DNA of 64,000 nucleotides, taken from contig NZ_FUXG01000008.1 of the NCBI RefSeq assembly GCF_900167095.1, positions 85,978-149,977 on the forward strand. The letters are read 5' to 3'. This DNA comes from Oceanospirillum multiglobuliferum. Its GTDB lineage: Bacteria > Pseudomonadota > Gammaproteobacteria > Pseudomonadales > Halomonadaceae. Shown here in pieces: positions 43,677-53,030 of the stretch. Position 1 is the first letter of the stretch; every line of letters begins with the position of its first letter. Under the pieces are notes generated by a model that saw only the letters and a program-made list of their open reading frames with translations, had not been told where the DNA came from and made no database searches. The position numbers were made by a program, and so were the translations under genes.

Positions 43677-43750
43677 CAGGTTTGACACAGCCCTTACTGA
43701 ATACAGCCCTATAGGCCAGAGACAGTTTAAACATTTCAAAGGTTAATTTG

Positions 43751-44518
43751 ATGTCTGATAAGCCCCTTTACCTAGCAACATCGCAGCTCAGCTATCGCTA
43801 TGGTGCTAAGCAAGCGCTACACAACCTTGATTACCAAATAGTTAAGGGACAGTTTAATGCGCTTTTAGGGGCCAATGGGGCGGGTAAATCAACCTTGTTT
43901 AGTTTATTGGCGGGATTGTTAAAACCACAGCAAGGGCAAATTATTTGTTATCTGAACGGCAAACCGAGCCAACTAAAACGCCCAAGTCGAGAATACCTTG
44001 CACAGTTGGGCGTTGTGTTTCAACAAAGCACCCTAGACCCCGATCTAAGCGTAGGCCAAAACCTGCTTTACCATGCGGCATTACAAGGCATGGCACCTAA
44101 AGCGGCACAACGATCTATTCAAGTGGAATTAGAGCGCTTACAGCTGTTCGACCGACTCAACGACCCTGTACGCACACTGAATGGCGGCCACAAAAGAAGA
44201 GTAGAGATTGCCCGAGCCTTGGTACATCAGCCCCAATTCTTAATGCTAGATGAACCCACCGTAGGGCTTGATTTAGACACTCGCCAACAACTCACAGCCT
44301 ATCTGCACGAGCGCTGCCAAACACAAGGTTTAACCGTGCTCTGGACAACGCACTTAATCGAAGAGATTGCCCTAGAAGACCCCGTGCTAATACTGCATCA
44401 AGGCCAAGCACAACATGCTGGCACTTGTGCGAACTTATTGGCACAAACAGGAGCAAACGACCTTAAACAGCTGTTACAGCGCACCGCAAGCAACAGCGCT
44501 CAGGAGCCTAAACTATGA
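43751..44518 (+). CDS. ABC transporter ATP-binding protein, PQQ-ADH system
   Basis: A 255-residue ATPase. ATG 43751 follows a TTG in the same frame and is preceded by AAAGGT. Walker A is LGANGAGKSTLFSLLAG, the Q-loop lies in LGVVFQQSTLD, the signature motif is NGGHKRRVEIARAL (a relaxed LSGGQ), Walker B is FLMLDEPTVGLD and switch His is in TTHLIEEI. It belongs to the PQQ-dependent alcohol dehydrogenase system group (PedA-like). It overlaps the permease gene by ATGA. Drug/daunorubicin-type exporters are the nearest general class, so the pair may export. Confidence 0.87.
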   Translation: MSDKPLYLATSQLSYRYGAKQALHNLDYQIVKGQFNALLGANGAGKSTLFSLLAGLLKPQQGQIICYLNGKPSQLKRPSREYLAQLGVVFQQSTLDPDLSVGQNLLYHAALQGMAPKAAQRSIQVELERLQLFDRLNDPVRTLNGGHKRRVEIARALVHQPQFLMLDEPTVGLDLDTRQQLTAYLHERCQTQGLTVLWTTHLIEEIALEDPVLILHQGQAQHAGTCANLLAQTGANDLKQLLQRTASNSAQEPKL

Positions 44519-45303
44519 TTTGGTACTGGCGTGTATTTTGTGGCATCACCCAGCGGGAGTTTCTACGTTTTATTCAGCAGCGTAGTCGCTTTCTGAGTGC
44601 GTTGGTGCGCCCGTTACTTTGGTTGATTGTATTTGCAGCGGGTTTTCGAGCGGTGTTAGGGGTTTCCATTATGCCGCCCTACGGTACTTACATCACCTAT
44701 CAGGTGTATATCGCCCCCGGCTTAGTGGCAATGATATTGCTGTTTAATGCCATGCAAAGTGCGCTTTCAATGGTATACGACCGTGAAATGGGCAGTATGA
44801 AACTGCTATTAACCAGTCCCGCACCCAGAAGCTTTTTACTGATCAGTAAACTGGTCGCCACAGCATTAGTCGCACTGCCACAGGTTTATGGTTTTTTATT
44901 AATAGCCCTATGGGTAGAGGTAGACCCGCCCTTGATAGGTTACTTGGCCGTACTACCTGCCTGTTTGTTGGTGGCCTTAATGCTAGGGGCAATAGGTTTG
45001 TTAATCTCTAGCTTTATCAAACAGTTGGAGAACTTTGCAGGGGTAATGAACTTTGTCATTTTCCCCATGTTTTTTCTGTCTAGCGCACTTTATCCGCTTT
45101 GGAAGATGCAAGAGGCAGGGCCTTTGCTTTATACCATCTGCGCCTACAACCCTTTTACCTACGGTGTAGAGCTGATCCGTTTTAGTTTGTATGGTGAACT
45201 TAGCCTATCAAACCTCGTTATAGTGACAGGACTAACGCTAGTGTTCACCTTGTTGGCCACCTTAAGCTTTGATCCTCAACGAGGGCAAAAACCTAAACGA
45301 TAA
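44515..45303 (+). CDS. ABC-2 type permease, PQQ-ADH system
   Basis: A 262-residue inner-membrane protein with six predicted helices, of the ABC-2 type (PedC-like). Segments include RPLLWLIVFAAGFRAVLG, GLVAMILLFNAMQSALSMVYDREMGSMKLLLTSPAP and FAGVMNFVIFPMFFLSSALYPL, the hallmark of exporter permeases. ATGA overlap with the ATPase gene shows tight coupling. The pair probably moves a compound linked to PQQ-alcohol oxidation, possibly out of the cell. A terminator follows. Confidence 0.87.
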   Translation: MIWYWRVFCGITQREFLRFIQQRSRFLSALVRPLLWLIVFAAGFRAVLGVSIMPPYGTYITYQVYIAPGLVAMILLFNAMQSALSMVYDREMGSMKLLLTSPAPRSFLLISKLVATALVALPQVYGFLLIALWVEVDPPLIGYLAVLPACLLVALMLGAIGLLISSFIKQLENFAGVMNFVIFPMFFLSSALYPLWKMQEAGPLLYTICAYNPFTYGVELIRFSLYGELSLSNLVIVTGLTLVFTLLATLSFDPQRGQKPKR

Positions 45304-45335
45304 ATAAGCGACGCTTTAAAGTCCCTTAATAACAA

Positions 45336-45361
45336 AAGCCCCAATCAGTTGATTGAGGCTT
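45336..45361. terminator. Bidirectional terminator after the permease
   Basis: An inverted repeat AAGCC-CAATCA / TGATTG-GGCTT with one internal mismatch lies between the convergent permease and RimK-like genes, 30 bases after the permease stop. Confidence 0.65.
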
Positions 45362-45392
45362 GATGCTTAGCTTCTATCGAGCATTATGCAGG

Positions 45393-46856
45393 TTAGCTGC
45401 CGCGTTTTTCCAAACGCAGTAAAAACTCTTGCATGATGATGGTGTAAAGCTCTTCTTTTAGCCAAAGATCTTCTACTTCGTAGTCGATACTTGGGTTGTC
45501 ATTCACTTCAATTACATAAGCTTTGTCGCCAGCTTGCTTCAAGTCGATACCATAGAGGCCATCACCAATTAGGCGACTGGCTTTAACTGCTGCATCAATA
45601 ATGGCGCGAGGTACTTCAAAGGTGGGCAGGGTTTCAAAACCGCCTGATTCTGCACCAGTGTCACCATGCTGATAAATTTGCCAGTGATCTTTCACCATAA
45701 AGTAACGGCAGGCAAAAATTGGCTTGTTATTCAGTATGCCGATACGCCAATCAAAGTCGGTATACATAAACTCTTGCGCCAGTAGCAGTGCTGATTTTTG
45801 GCTCAGCTCTTTTACTTTCAGCGCCAACTCTTCACGATTGCTGACTTTTACTACGCCCTTTGAAAACGCCCCATCAGGGATTTTCAGTACAATTGGATAG
45901 CCCAAGTCCTTTTCCAACTCATCCAATGCCGCTTTTGTATGTTGGCTGATGATGCGGGTTTTAGGCGCAGGCACCTTATTCACCGCCAGCAAGTCTGCCA
46001 AATACACTTTATTGGTGCAGCGTAGAATAGAGGTCGGATCATCCATCACCACCAAACCTTCAGCCTGTGCTTTTTTGGCAAATTTGTAGGTGTGATGGTC
46101 AATATTGGTGGTTTCGCGGATAAAGAGCGCATCGTATTCCGCTAAACGCATATAATCTTTTTTGGTGATCAGCTCTGCGTCAATGCCCAGTTTCTCAGCC
46201 GCCTTAATAAAAAACTTCAGCGCGTCCATATCGCTAGGTGGCATCGCTTCATCTGGGTTATACAGAATCGCCATGTCATATTTAGCGCCTTTTTTCGGCT
46301 TGGTTTTACGCCAAATTTTACGGCTGAAATGATCAAAACTGCTCGCAAAACGCTGCTGATCATCATCTGTTTTCAGGTCTTTTAAGGATAAGAAGCGCAA
46401 CTTATCCAACTGCCACACTTTACGTTTGGATAAGGTGAGTTCTAGCACTGGGCTGGCAAAACGCTCAAACAGCACTTTACCTAGTGCTTTCAGTTCAGGA
46501 ACTGAGGTATCACCAAAAAAGATACGTACCACTTGCTGATCGCTATCTGAATCTACGAAGGCTTTGTTAGCCAACTCACTTAGATTTTCAACCTGCATTA
46601 GGTAGAGCGACTTTTTGCCTAAATCATTAATAGATTGCACAGCAGGCAGCACGTTATGACCACGCGCCTCAGCCAGCAACGAACAATAATAACCACGACT
46701 TAAATACTTATAATTTCGACACAAATTGATCACACGCACGCGCTCGCGCTTACGCACAGGCAGCGCCATATATTGATCAAAGGTTATGACGTCACTACTT
46801 GGATAATAGGGCTTCCAATCATCTAACTCATCCACGACGACATAAAGCGTTGACAT
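45393..46856 (-). CDS. RimK-like ATP-grasp ligase with RLAN N-terminal domain
   Basis: A 487-residue ATP-grasp enzyme. ATG at 46856 follows AAGGAG; a 12-residue extension is less likely. Residues 1-200 are the RimK-like ligase N-terminal (RLAN) domain: YVVVDELDDWKPYYPSSDVITFDQYM and INLCRNYKYLSRGYYCSLLAEARGH. The C-terminal ATP-grasp half has FIRETTNIDHHTYKFAKKAQAEGL, LGYPIVLKIPDGAFSKGVVKV and DLKQAGDKAYVIEVNDNPSIDYEVED with magnesium-binding residues. Such proteins form amide bonds to amino acids. It is divergent from a GNAT/C39 fusion gene, a pairing seen elsewhere and probably functional. Confidence 0.88.
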   Translation of the reverse strand: MSTLYVVVDELDDWKPYYPSSDVITFDQYMALPVRKRERVRVINLCRNYKYLSRGYYCSLLAEARGHNVLPAVQSINDLGKKSLYLMQVENLSELANKAFVDSDSDQQVVRIFFGDTSVPELKALGKVLFERFASPVLELTLSKRKVWQLDKLRFLSLKDLKTDDDQQRFASSFDHFSRKIWRKTKPKKGAKYDMAILYNPDEAMPPSDMDALKFFIKAAEKLGIDAELITKKDYMRLAEYDALFIRETTNIDHHTYKFAKKAQAEGLVVMDDPTSILRCTNKVYLADLLAVNKVPAPKTRIISQHTKAALDELEKDLGYPIVLKIPDGAFSKGVVKVSNREELALKVKELSQKSALLLAQEFMYTDFDWRIGILNNKPIFACRYFMVKDHWQIYQHGDTGAESGGFETLPTFEVPRAIIDAAVKASRLIGDGLYGIDLKQAGDKAYVIEVNDNPSIDYEVEDLWLKEELYTIIMQEFLLRLEKRGS

Positions 46857-47109
46857 TGGATAAAGGCTCCTTAAATTAAATAAAGACTGCATAAACAGTC
46901 AGAAAGATGGTTATTTTCAGCCTGAAAACATGCAGAGTTTGCGCTTGATTTAGCCTGCTTCGCAAGAATTATTTATTTAATTTTTGATCTGTTTTATTGC
47001 TAGTTTTAGGCGTAATATTCGCGCGTTTTTTAGCCTATAAAACGCTACTTTTTACAGCTCTATCTCTTTGTTCTTTTTGGCCAACCATAAGGTTGTGAGG
47101 CTTTATATT

Positions 47110-48246
47110 ATGCACTCTTCCGCCGTTGTTGAACCTGTACAATCCGCCTCTATTCTGATTCGTATTGCATCCGCCCATGACCTAAAAGCGCTGTTGCAAT
47201 TAGAGCTGCTTTGTTTTCAAACCGATAGGCTGTCAAAAAGAAGCTTTAAACACTTTTTAGCCGCACCTAGTGCTAAGTTGGTAGTGGCTGAAGTAGATGG
47301 CAAAATTCAGGCTTATGGTTTGCTGTTATTTCGTCAGGGTACGCACTTAGCACGGCTCTATTCCATTGCGGTTGATCCCGCCGCTCAAGGCAAAGGTATT
47401 GCCCGTCAATTAATGGCCTATTTGGAAGAGCAAGCCACGGAACAAGGCTGTGTTTATTTACGCTTAGAGGTTAGGGCAGATAATCAGGCCGCCATTGCAC
47501 TTTATCAGCAGCGTGGTTACCGCAAGTTTGGGCAAATTCCAGAATATTACGAAGATGGCGCTTTGGCCTTGCGTATGGAGAAACGCTTAAGCCGACAAGT
47601 GGCGGCCACACCGACTAATATGCCCTATCACGGCCAAAATACAGAGTTCACCTGTGGGCCTTCTGCGTTATTAATGGCGATGAAAAGCTTAGATAAACAG
47701 ATCCAGATGACCTTAGAGGAAGAACTACAAATTTGGCGCGAAGCCACCACTATTTTTATGATGTCGGGTCATGGCGGCTGTTCGCCTCATGGTTTAGCGC
47801 TAAGTGCGGCCAAACGTGGCTTCGCCGTTGAGCTTTACGTTAATACCGAACAAGTGCCCTTTATTGAGTCGGTAAGAGATGAGCAGAAAAAGCAGATTAT
47901 TGAAGCGGTACACCAAAACTTTTTGGATCAGATCGCCCAAACCGACATCGCCCTGCATCAAGAGGACTTAACCCCTGAGCGTTTAAAAGCACACTTAGAG
48001 CAAGGTGCCAGTATTTTAAGTTTGATCAGCACATGGCGCTTTAACCGCAATAAAGTGCCGCACTGGGTCACCATTACCCGTGCCGATGAGCGTTACGTCT
48101 ACATGAGCGACCCAGAAGCCGATACAGACCTAATGCACACCGCAACCGACAATATCGCCGTTCCGATTTTGTTAGAAGAGTTTGCAGGTATTGCCTGCTT
48201 TGGACGCCAGCGTTTGCGCTGCACCTTGGTGCTGTCTAATCAATAG
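47110..48246 (+). CDS. GNAT acetyltransferase / peptidase C39-like fusion protein
   Basis: A 378-residue two-domain protein. ATG at 47110 is preceded by GTGAGG. Residues 15-170 are a GNAT N-acetyltransferase (LYSIAVDPAAQGKGIARQLMAYLEE is the acetyl-CoA loop, then LEVRADNQAAIALYQQRGYRKFG). Residues 175-378 are a peptidase_C39-like domain: NTEFTCGPSALLMAMKSLD with the nucleophile Cys, GHGGCSPHGLALSA, and HWVTITRADERYVYMSDPEA with the His and Asp. It faces the RLAN/ATP-grasp gene, and together they may add and trim amino acids on a peptide or protein target. Function unproven. Confidence 0.87.
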   Translation: MHSSAVVEPVQSASILIRIASAHDLKALLQLELLCFQTDRLSKRSFKHFLAAPSAKLVVAEVDGKIQAYGLLLFRQGTHLARLYSIAVDPAAQGKGIARQLMAYLEEQATEQGCVYLRLEVRADNQAAIALYQQRGYRKFGQIPEYYEDGALALRMEKRLSRQVAATPTNMPYHGQNTEFTCGPSALLMAMKSLDKQIQMTLEEELQIWREATTIFMMSGHGGCSPHGLALSAAKRGFAVELYVNTEQVPFIESVRDEQKKQIIEAVHQNFLDQIAQTDIALHQEDLTPERLKAHLEQGASILSLISTWRFNRNKVPHWVTITRADERYVYMSDPEADTDLMHTATDNIAVPILLEEFAGIACFGRQRLRCTLVLSNQ

Positions 48247-48308
48247 CGTTGTCTAATCAATAGCACTGTTGAATCAAAGGAACCATCCGGCCTAATCCTG
48301 CTGACCGC

Positions 48309-49286
48309 CTACTCACCACAAGGTCGGCAGGCCAACTGTATTAAACGCCCCAGTTTGTAGGTGCGCCGTGCCGTAAGTAATGACTGCGAAACACCACCCA
48401 AAATGCGGTTCATCAGCTCATCACTGCCTTCGCTGATCAGTTTTTCCTGCGCTAGGGTTTCTACCCCTGCCACTAACATCACTGTAATCAACGCCTGTTT
48501 AAACAGTCTAAATGCACTGAGGCTGGTGGTTTCCAGCCCGTAAACTTGAGCAATTGCCCTTGTCATAGCACGAGAGCGCCAGAGCACCACTAAGCCATCT
48601 AGCCCCGCGTGAGGTATCACCATAACAGCAGTGCCTGTGGTTAGGCTGTAATGCTGAATCAGCTGATCCGCTTGCTGATCTAAGGGGCGCAGCACCATCA
48701 GTTGATACAGTTGCCAATACTCTTCTGCCGTGTTGCGTGTCTGTGCAGTGGCTTTAAAGCTTGTTATCAGTTCTGGGGCAACTTTCGCCTGCCGATTAAG
48801 CCAAGGCGTTAACGCGGATTTAAGATCGGTTAGATTCTCAGCCCTCAGTGCTTTCTGTACGGTTTCCTGTTCAGCTTTCAACTGATCTACTTCTCTGAGA
48901 GCACCGCGTTCATGCCGCCAAACACGAAGCGTACCCAGCACGACCAACAGCAACAACAGTGTACCTAGGCTGCCCGCTATCCAGTGGTTTTGCCATAGCG
49001 CCAGCAGCTCATTCGTCAGCATCATCAGTAACAGAAGACCCGCAAAGCTGAGTACGGTTTTGCTAATTCCCCCGAAGAAAGCCTCTGTTGATGCTGCCTT
49101 TGGTGCTGTTGCTGTGATAGAAGAAACAGCAGAAGCCTGCTCAGGCGGCTGTTTCAGGCTTACGCGTTCTGTTTCAGCAGCATAGCCAGGTACTCGACTA
49201 TCTGCCGACTCTTGGTCAATCGCCTGAGTGTTATTCTGATCTTTAGTCGGTAGCTCACCTTTGATATAACCCGGTTTTTGCGTCAT
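48309..49286 (-). CDS. ycjF: YcjF family inner-membrane protein (TIGR01620)
   Basis: A 325-residue inner-membrane protein of the TIGR01620/YcjF family. Two membrane helices occur near residues 75-95 and 100-120 (TVLSFAGLLLLMMLTNELLAL, GSLGTLLLLLVVLGTLRVW). Family segments are TAQTRNTAEEYWQLYQLMVLRPLDQQADQLI and HAGLDGLVVLWRSRAMTRAIAQVYGLE. Its ATG overlaps the ycjX stop by four bases. In E. coli the pair belongs to the phage-shock and envelope-stress regulon. Confidence 0.9.
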   Translation of the reverse strand: MTQKPGYIKGELPTKDQNNTQAIDQESADSRVPGYAAETERVSLKQPPEQASAVSSITATAPKAASTEAFFGGISKTVLSFAGLLLLMMLTNELLALWQNHWIAGSLGTLLLLLVVLGTLRVWRHERGALREVDQLKAEQETVQKALRAENLTDLKSALTPWLNRQAKVAPELITSFKATAQTRNTAEEYWQLYQLMVLRPLDQQADQLIQHYSLTTGTAVMVIPHAGLDGLVVLWRSRAMTRAIAQVYGLETTSLSAFRLFKQALITVMLVAGVETLAQEKLISEGSDELMNRILGGVSQSLLTARRTYKLGRLIQLACRPCGE

Positions 49287-50686
49287 TTCAGATCATCCTT
49301 TAACAGATCGTTCAATACAGAACCCAACTGATAAGCAGGCAGAAGCTGGTTCACATTGGCCACTCTGGATAGTGGACGCCAGCGTTTAAGTTGCAACTGC
49401 TCCGGCAGGCTTTGCCAGTCAATCGGCAAACGGTCTGGCACTTGTCCTGAATAATAGGGCTGCTGGCGGCCATCTTCCTCTTCTCCCAACAGATATTCAT
49501 GCCCCTGATCATCCACTAGGCTCTGAGTGGTTTCCAAGGCGGCAATGGCGCGATAACGCACATTGGCCCTTGCACGCACATCGTTACTGGGATCGATCTC
49601 GTTCAACAATGCCCCCAACAGTTTTTCCAACCGAAGGCGCTCAGACAACACCAACTGATCAGCCTTAGTCGCTGCAAAAACCACGCGGTCTATTTTTCGC
49701 GTCAGCCAACGCAATACACCCCGTTGATTTCCATAGCGGAAAAAGCGCAATGCCGCTTGCATCGCCTGCTGCAACTCTTTAAGTGCGGCCTCGCCCTGCT
49801 CTAAGGCCGCCAATAGATCCACCAGAATAATCTGGCTGTCCAACTGTTGAAAATGCCGCCCCAGCCGAGACTCTACCTCTATTTTGTAGGCATCAAATAG
49901 CTGACTAAGGCGTCGTTGTAGATCGGGTAACGTTAGGCTGTCTGGCACGGGAAAAAAGCCCAACATCGCAAAATTCTGCATCTGCCCTGGCACCAACACC
50001 CGACTGGGTTGATTCAGCACAAACCCCTGTGCTCTGGCTGCCTTCAGATAATCCTGCCAAGCATCGGTCAGTTTACGCTGCACAGCCTCTGGCACCGGAT
50101 CGGGGCCATGCGCGGCAACTTCGGTTAAAAGCTGTCGAAACGGTTCACTCAGGGTTTTACGATGGGGCTGCAACGCCAACTCCCAAGCGGCTTGAGACCA
50201 TTGGCTGAACGATTGCTCAAACAACGCCAGATCAGCCAACCACTCACCGGGGTAATCCATAATCTCCAGATGTAGCCTGTCTGGTGTCACCAACCGTTGC
50301 AGACTGTGCGCCTGTTCTGCGCGTTTAATCTCCAGATCCAACCACGCCAAATCTTGAGTTGGCTCCGGCCAACGCCCTTGCCCCATCAAGCTGTCTCGGT
50401 GGCGGAAAAAATCAAACTGGCTACGTCGAGCCAAACGATCCTCTCTTAAACGCGCAGGTTTTAGTAAACCCGCATCAAACAGGTCTAGCCCTACCAGAGG
50501 ATGCCGACTAACGCCCTCTAGTAACGGCTCATCAACCCGCAACACACTCTGCGTCAACTGCGTGATAAACACGGTTTTGCCCGCTCGGGAAAAGCCCGTC
50601 ACCCCCAATCGGTGCCTTTTGTAACGGTGCAGGTTTTCAGCCTGCTGAAGCAGTTTATTGCCTGCCTGTTTCAGATAACGTTTCAC
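49283..50686 (-). CDS. ycjX: YcjX family P-loop protein
   Basis: A 467-residue ATP/GTP-binding protein. The P-loop is LGVTGFSRAGKTVFITQL near residue 27, and the family segments HLEIMDYPGEWLADLALFE and RVVFAATKADQLV (NKxD-like) are present. GTG start with AAAGGAG nine bases before it. YcjX and YcjF are always paired; in E. coli their expression depends on the phage-shock activator PspF. No psp gene is in this window. Confidence 0.9.
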   Translation of the reverse strand: MKRYLKQAGNKLLQQAENLHRYKRHRLGVTGFSRAGKTVFITQLTQSVLRVDEPLLEGVSRHPLVGLDLFDAGLLKPARLREDRLARRSQFDFFRHRDSLMGQGRWPEPTQDLAWLDLEIKRAEQAHSLQRLVTPDRLHLEIMDYPGEWLADLALFEQSFSQWSQAAWELALQPHRKTLSEPFRQLLTEVAAHGPDPVPEAVQRKLTDAWQDYLKAARAQGFVLNQPSRVLVPGQMQNFAMLGFFPVPDSLTLPDLQRRLSQLFDAYKIEVESRLGRHFQQLDSQIILVDLLAALEQGEAALKELQQAMQAALRFFRYGNQRGVLRWLTRKIDRVVFAATKADQLVLSERLRLEKLLGALLNEIDPSNDVRARANVRYRAIAALETTQSLVDDQGHEYLLGEEEDGRQQPYYSGQVPDRLPIDWQSLPEQLQLKRWRPLSRVANVNQLLPAYQLGSVLNDLLKDDLK

Positions 50687-50904
50687 CCGAATAGACTCCT
50701 TTGCTTTAAATATTGAGTCGGTATCGTCAATGATGAGCGTAACTGGCGCCTTTGCACAATAGAGAGGACAGCATACGCTCTCAACCTCAGAGTACGGACA
50801 CCTAATTCGTTGGAAATTTTAATTAAAACGTGAGCCTTTTCTGTCGTATCTACGCTAAACCTTCTGCAAAACTGCGGATAGGCTGCGGCTAACCATTCTC
50901 GCAT
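50683..50904 (-). CDS. Possible small protein upstream of ycjX (doubtful)
   Basis: A 73-residue frame starting MREWLAAAYPQFCRRFSVD and overlapping the ycjX start by GTGA. It has an even distribution of basic and hydrophobic residues and a segment (GVRTLRLRAYAVLSIVQRRQL) that could be a helix-turn-helix, but no ribosome site precedes its ATG and ycjX has its own strong site. It may be chance coding in a promoter region. No family recognised. Confidence 0.25.
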   Translation of the reverse strand: MREWLAAAYPQFCRRFSVDTTEKAHVLIKISNELGVRTLRLRAYAVLSIVQRRQLRSSLTIPTQYLKQRSLFG

Positions 50905-50982
50905 CGTGCTGGCTTTGTTATACTGCGCCCCCCGCCAACCTTGGGTTGGCCATTTTATTTGCCAGATCAGATCGAGTACCCC

Positions 50983-52368
50983 GTGACAGATACCTGTTTT
51001 TCTAGCTTAAAGCTACCTGCCAGCCAACTTAAAAACCTGAACGACTTGGGCTACGCCCAGATGACGCCCATTCAACAACAAAGCTTGCCTTATGTTTTGG
51101 CGGGTAAAGATGTAATCGCTAAAGCCAAAACGGGCAGCGGTAAAACAGCGGCATTTGGGATTGGTTTGCTGGAAAAGCTGAACGTACTGTCTTTTGCGTG
51201 TCAGGCATTGGTGTTGTGCCCAACCCGTGAGTTGGCCTCGCAGGTGGCGGAAGAGATTCGTCGTTTGGCGCGCTATCAGGCCAACGTTAAGGTGTTAACC
51301 CTGTGTGGTGGTATGCCGATTGGCCCGCAAATTGGTTCTTTGGCGCATGGCGCGCATATTGTGGTGGGAACACCGGGGCGTATTCAAGACCACTTGCGTA
51401 AAGGCACCTTGGTGATTGATCAAGTACAAACGGTGGTATTGGATGAAGCCGACCGTATGTTGGATATGGGCTTTTATGATGCGATGTTGGCGATTTTAGA
51501 GCTGACGCCACCACAGCGCCAAACCTTGCTGTTTTCGGCCACTTATCCTGAGCAGATTCAAGAGATTAGCGGTCGTTTTCAAAATAAGCCCATCTCGGTT
51601 GAAGTTGAGTCGGTACACACTCATCAGCATATTCAGCAAAAGTTCTATCAGGTGGATAAAAACCATCAGAAAACAGATTTGTTGGTGCGCGTGCTGGCGC
51701 ATCACCGCCCCGATGCAGCGGTGATTTTCTGTAACACCAAGCAAACTTGTAACGAAGTAGCGGCAGTGCTGAAAGAGCAAGGCTACTACGCGCAGGCTTT
51801 GCATGGTGATTTAGATCAGCGCGACCGTGATCAGGTTTTGGTGCGCTTTTCAAACCGTAGCTCACAGTTTTTAGTGGCAACCGATGTGGCGGCACGTGGC
51901 TTAGATATTGATGATCTGCCAATGGTGATCAACTTTGACCTGACCCGCGACACTGAGGTGCACATTCACCGTATTGGTCGTACAGGTCGTGCGGGTAAAT
52001 CAGGTTTGGCGATTAGCCTTTGCACCGCTTCTGAGCAGTACAAGCTAGACGACATTGCCAACTATATGAAAACCTCGGTTAGTGTTGAGCCAGAAGACAG
52101 CTTAGAAGATGGTGATCTGAGCGTATTAGATCTGCCGCCAATGGTAACCTTGGGCATTGATGGCGGTAAAAAACATAAGGTGCGCCCCGGTGATCTATTA
52201 GGCGCATTAACCAGTGACGGTGGTATTTTAGGCAGCCAAGTGGGCAAAATTAACGTCTATGATTTTTTCACTTATGTTGCCGTCGAGCGTTCAGTGGCGA
52301 AACAAGCCTTAGCGCATTTGCAAGACACTAAAATCAAAGGTCGCAAGTTTAAAGCCAGACGCATGTAA
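50983..52368 (+). CDS. dbpA: ATP-dependent RNA helicase DbpA
   Basis: DEAD-box helicase specific for 23S rRNA hairpin 92, acting in 50S assembly. GTG 50983 is chosen because homologues begin near FSSLKLPASQLKNLNDLGYAQMTPIQ; the longer frame to 50941 adds unrelated residues. Motifs are AKTGSGKTAAFG, PTRELASQV, DEADRMLDMGF, SATYPEQI and [10 protein letters not shown], and the C-terminal 75 residues form the DbpA-type RNA-binding domain (KKHKVRPGDLLGALTSDGGI, GKINVYDFFTYVAV). 461 residues, normal length. Confidence 0.94.
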   Translation: MTDTCFSSLKLPASQLKNLNDLGYAQMTPIQQQSLPYVLAGKDVIAKAKTGSGKTAAFGIGLLEKLNVLSFACQALVLCPTRELASQVAEEIRRLARYQANVKVLTLCGGMPIGPQIGSLAHGAHIVVGTPGRIQDHLRKGTLVIDQVQTVVLDEADRMLDMGFYDAMLAILELTPPQRQTLLFSATYPEQIQEISGRFQNKPISVEVESVHTHQHIQQKFYQVDKNHQKTDLLVRVLAHHRPDAAVIFCNTKQTCNEVAAVLKEQGYYAQALHGDLDQRDRDQVLVRFSNRSSQFLVATDVAARGLDIDDLPMVINFDLTRDTEVHIHRIGRTGRAGKSGLAISLCTASEQYKLDDIANYMKTSVSVEPEDSLEDGDLSVLDLPPMVTLGIDGGKKHKVRPGDLLGALTSDGGILGSQVGKINVYDFFTYVAVERSVAKQALAHLQDTKIKGRKFKARRM

Positions 52369-52398
52369 GCCTTTGTTAGATCAGAACAGGAATAGACA

Positions 52399-52941
52399 AT
52401 GAGTAAGTCTTTAAAAGATCAGTTTTTGAAAATGGGTCTGACCAACGATAAAAAAGTGAAGCAGGCCGAAAAGCACATTAAAAAACAAACCAAAATCACC
52501 CGCACCACGGGTGAGGTAGATGAAACCAAAATTCGTGCCGAGCAGCAGCGCCAAGAGAAGGCCGAACGTGACCGTCTGTTAAATCTGCAAAAAAAGGCAG
52601 AAGAAGAGAAAAAAGCGGTGCGCGCACAGGTTAAACAGTTGATTCAGATGAACCGCCTGACCGACTACAAAGGTGATGTGCCGCACAACTTTATCTTTGA
52701 AAAGAAAGTTAAAAAGATCAACGTTACCGCCAAAATATCTGATCAACTGGCCAAAGGCCGCCTAGCCATTGCAGAGTTAGAAGGGGTGTTTGAGTTGATT
52801 CCACCTGTGGTGGCGGAAAAAATCCGTCAGCGTGAACCGGACTGGCCGATCATTCTGAACGAAAAAGCCCCTGATACGGGCGATGCGGAAGAGGATGATC
52901 CTTATGCCGCTTATGAAATTCCAGATGATTTAATGTGGTAA
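52399..52941 (+). CDS. DUF2058 family protein (YaiL-like)
   Basis: A 180-residue, highly charged protein of DUF2058. The N-terminal half is basic and helical (SLKDQFLKMGLTNDKKVKQAEKHIKKQTKITR) and the C-terminal half has LIQMNRLTDYKGDVPHNFIFEKKVKKINVTAKISDQLAKGRLAI, the family core, with an acidic tail. In E. coli the homologue is a nucleoprotein-like polynucleotide-associated factor of unknown role. It follows dbpA by 30 bases and could be co-transcribed. A strong terminator follows. Confidence 0.88.
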   Translation: MSKSLKDQFLKMGLTNDKKVKQAEKHIKKQTKITRTTGEVDETKIRAEQQRQEKAERDRLLNLQKKAEEEKKAVRAQVKQLIQMNRLTDYKGDVPHNFIFEKKVKKINVTAKISDQLAKGRLAIAELEGVFELIPPVVAEKIRQREPDWPIILNEKAPDTGDAEEDDPYAAYEIPDDLMW

Positions 52942-52970
52942 AGGGTATTCCCACGCTAGGTTAAAGTCTT

Positions 52971-53002
52971 ACAAAGCCCCACTTTCAGGTGGGGTTTTGT
53001 TT
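52971..53002 (+). terminator. Rho-independent terminator after DUF2058 gene
   Basis: A stem ACAAAGCCCCAC / GTGGGGTTTTGT with a 5-base loop and T-run, 30 bases after the DUF2058 stop. It overlaps the LysR leader. Confidence 0.88.
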
Positions 53003-53030
53003 AATTCCCCGAATATTAACAGGGCTGAAA

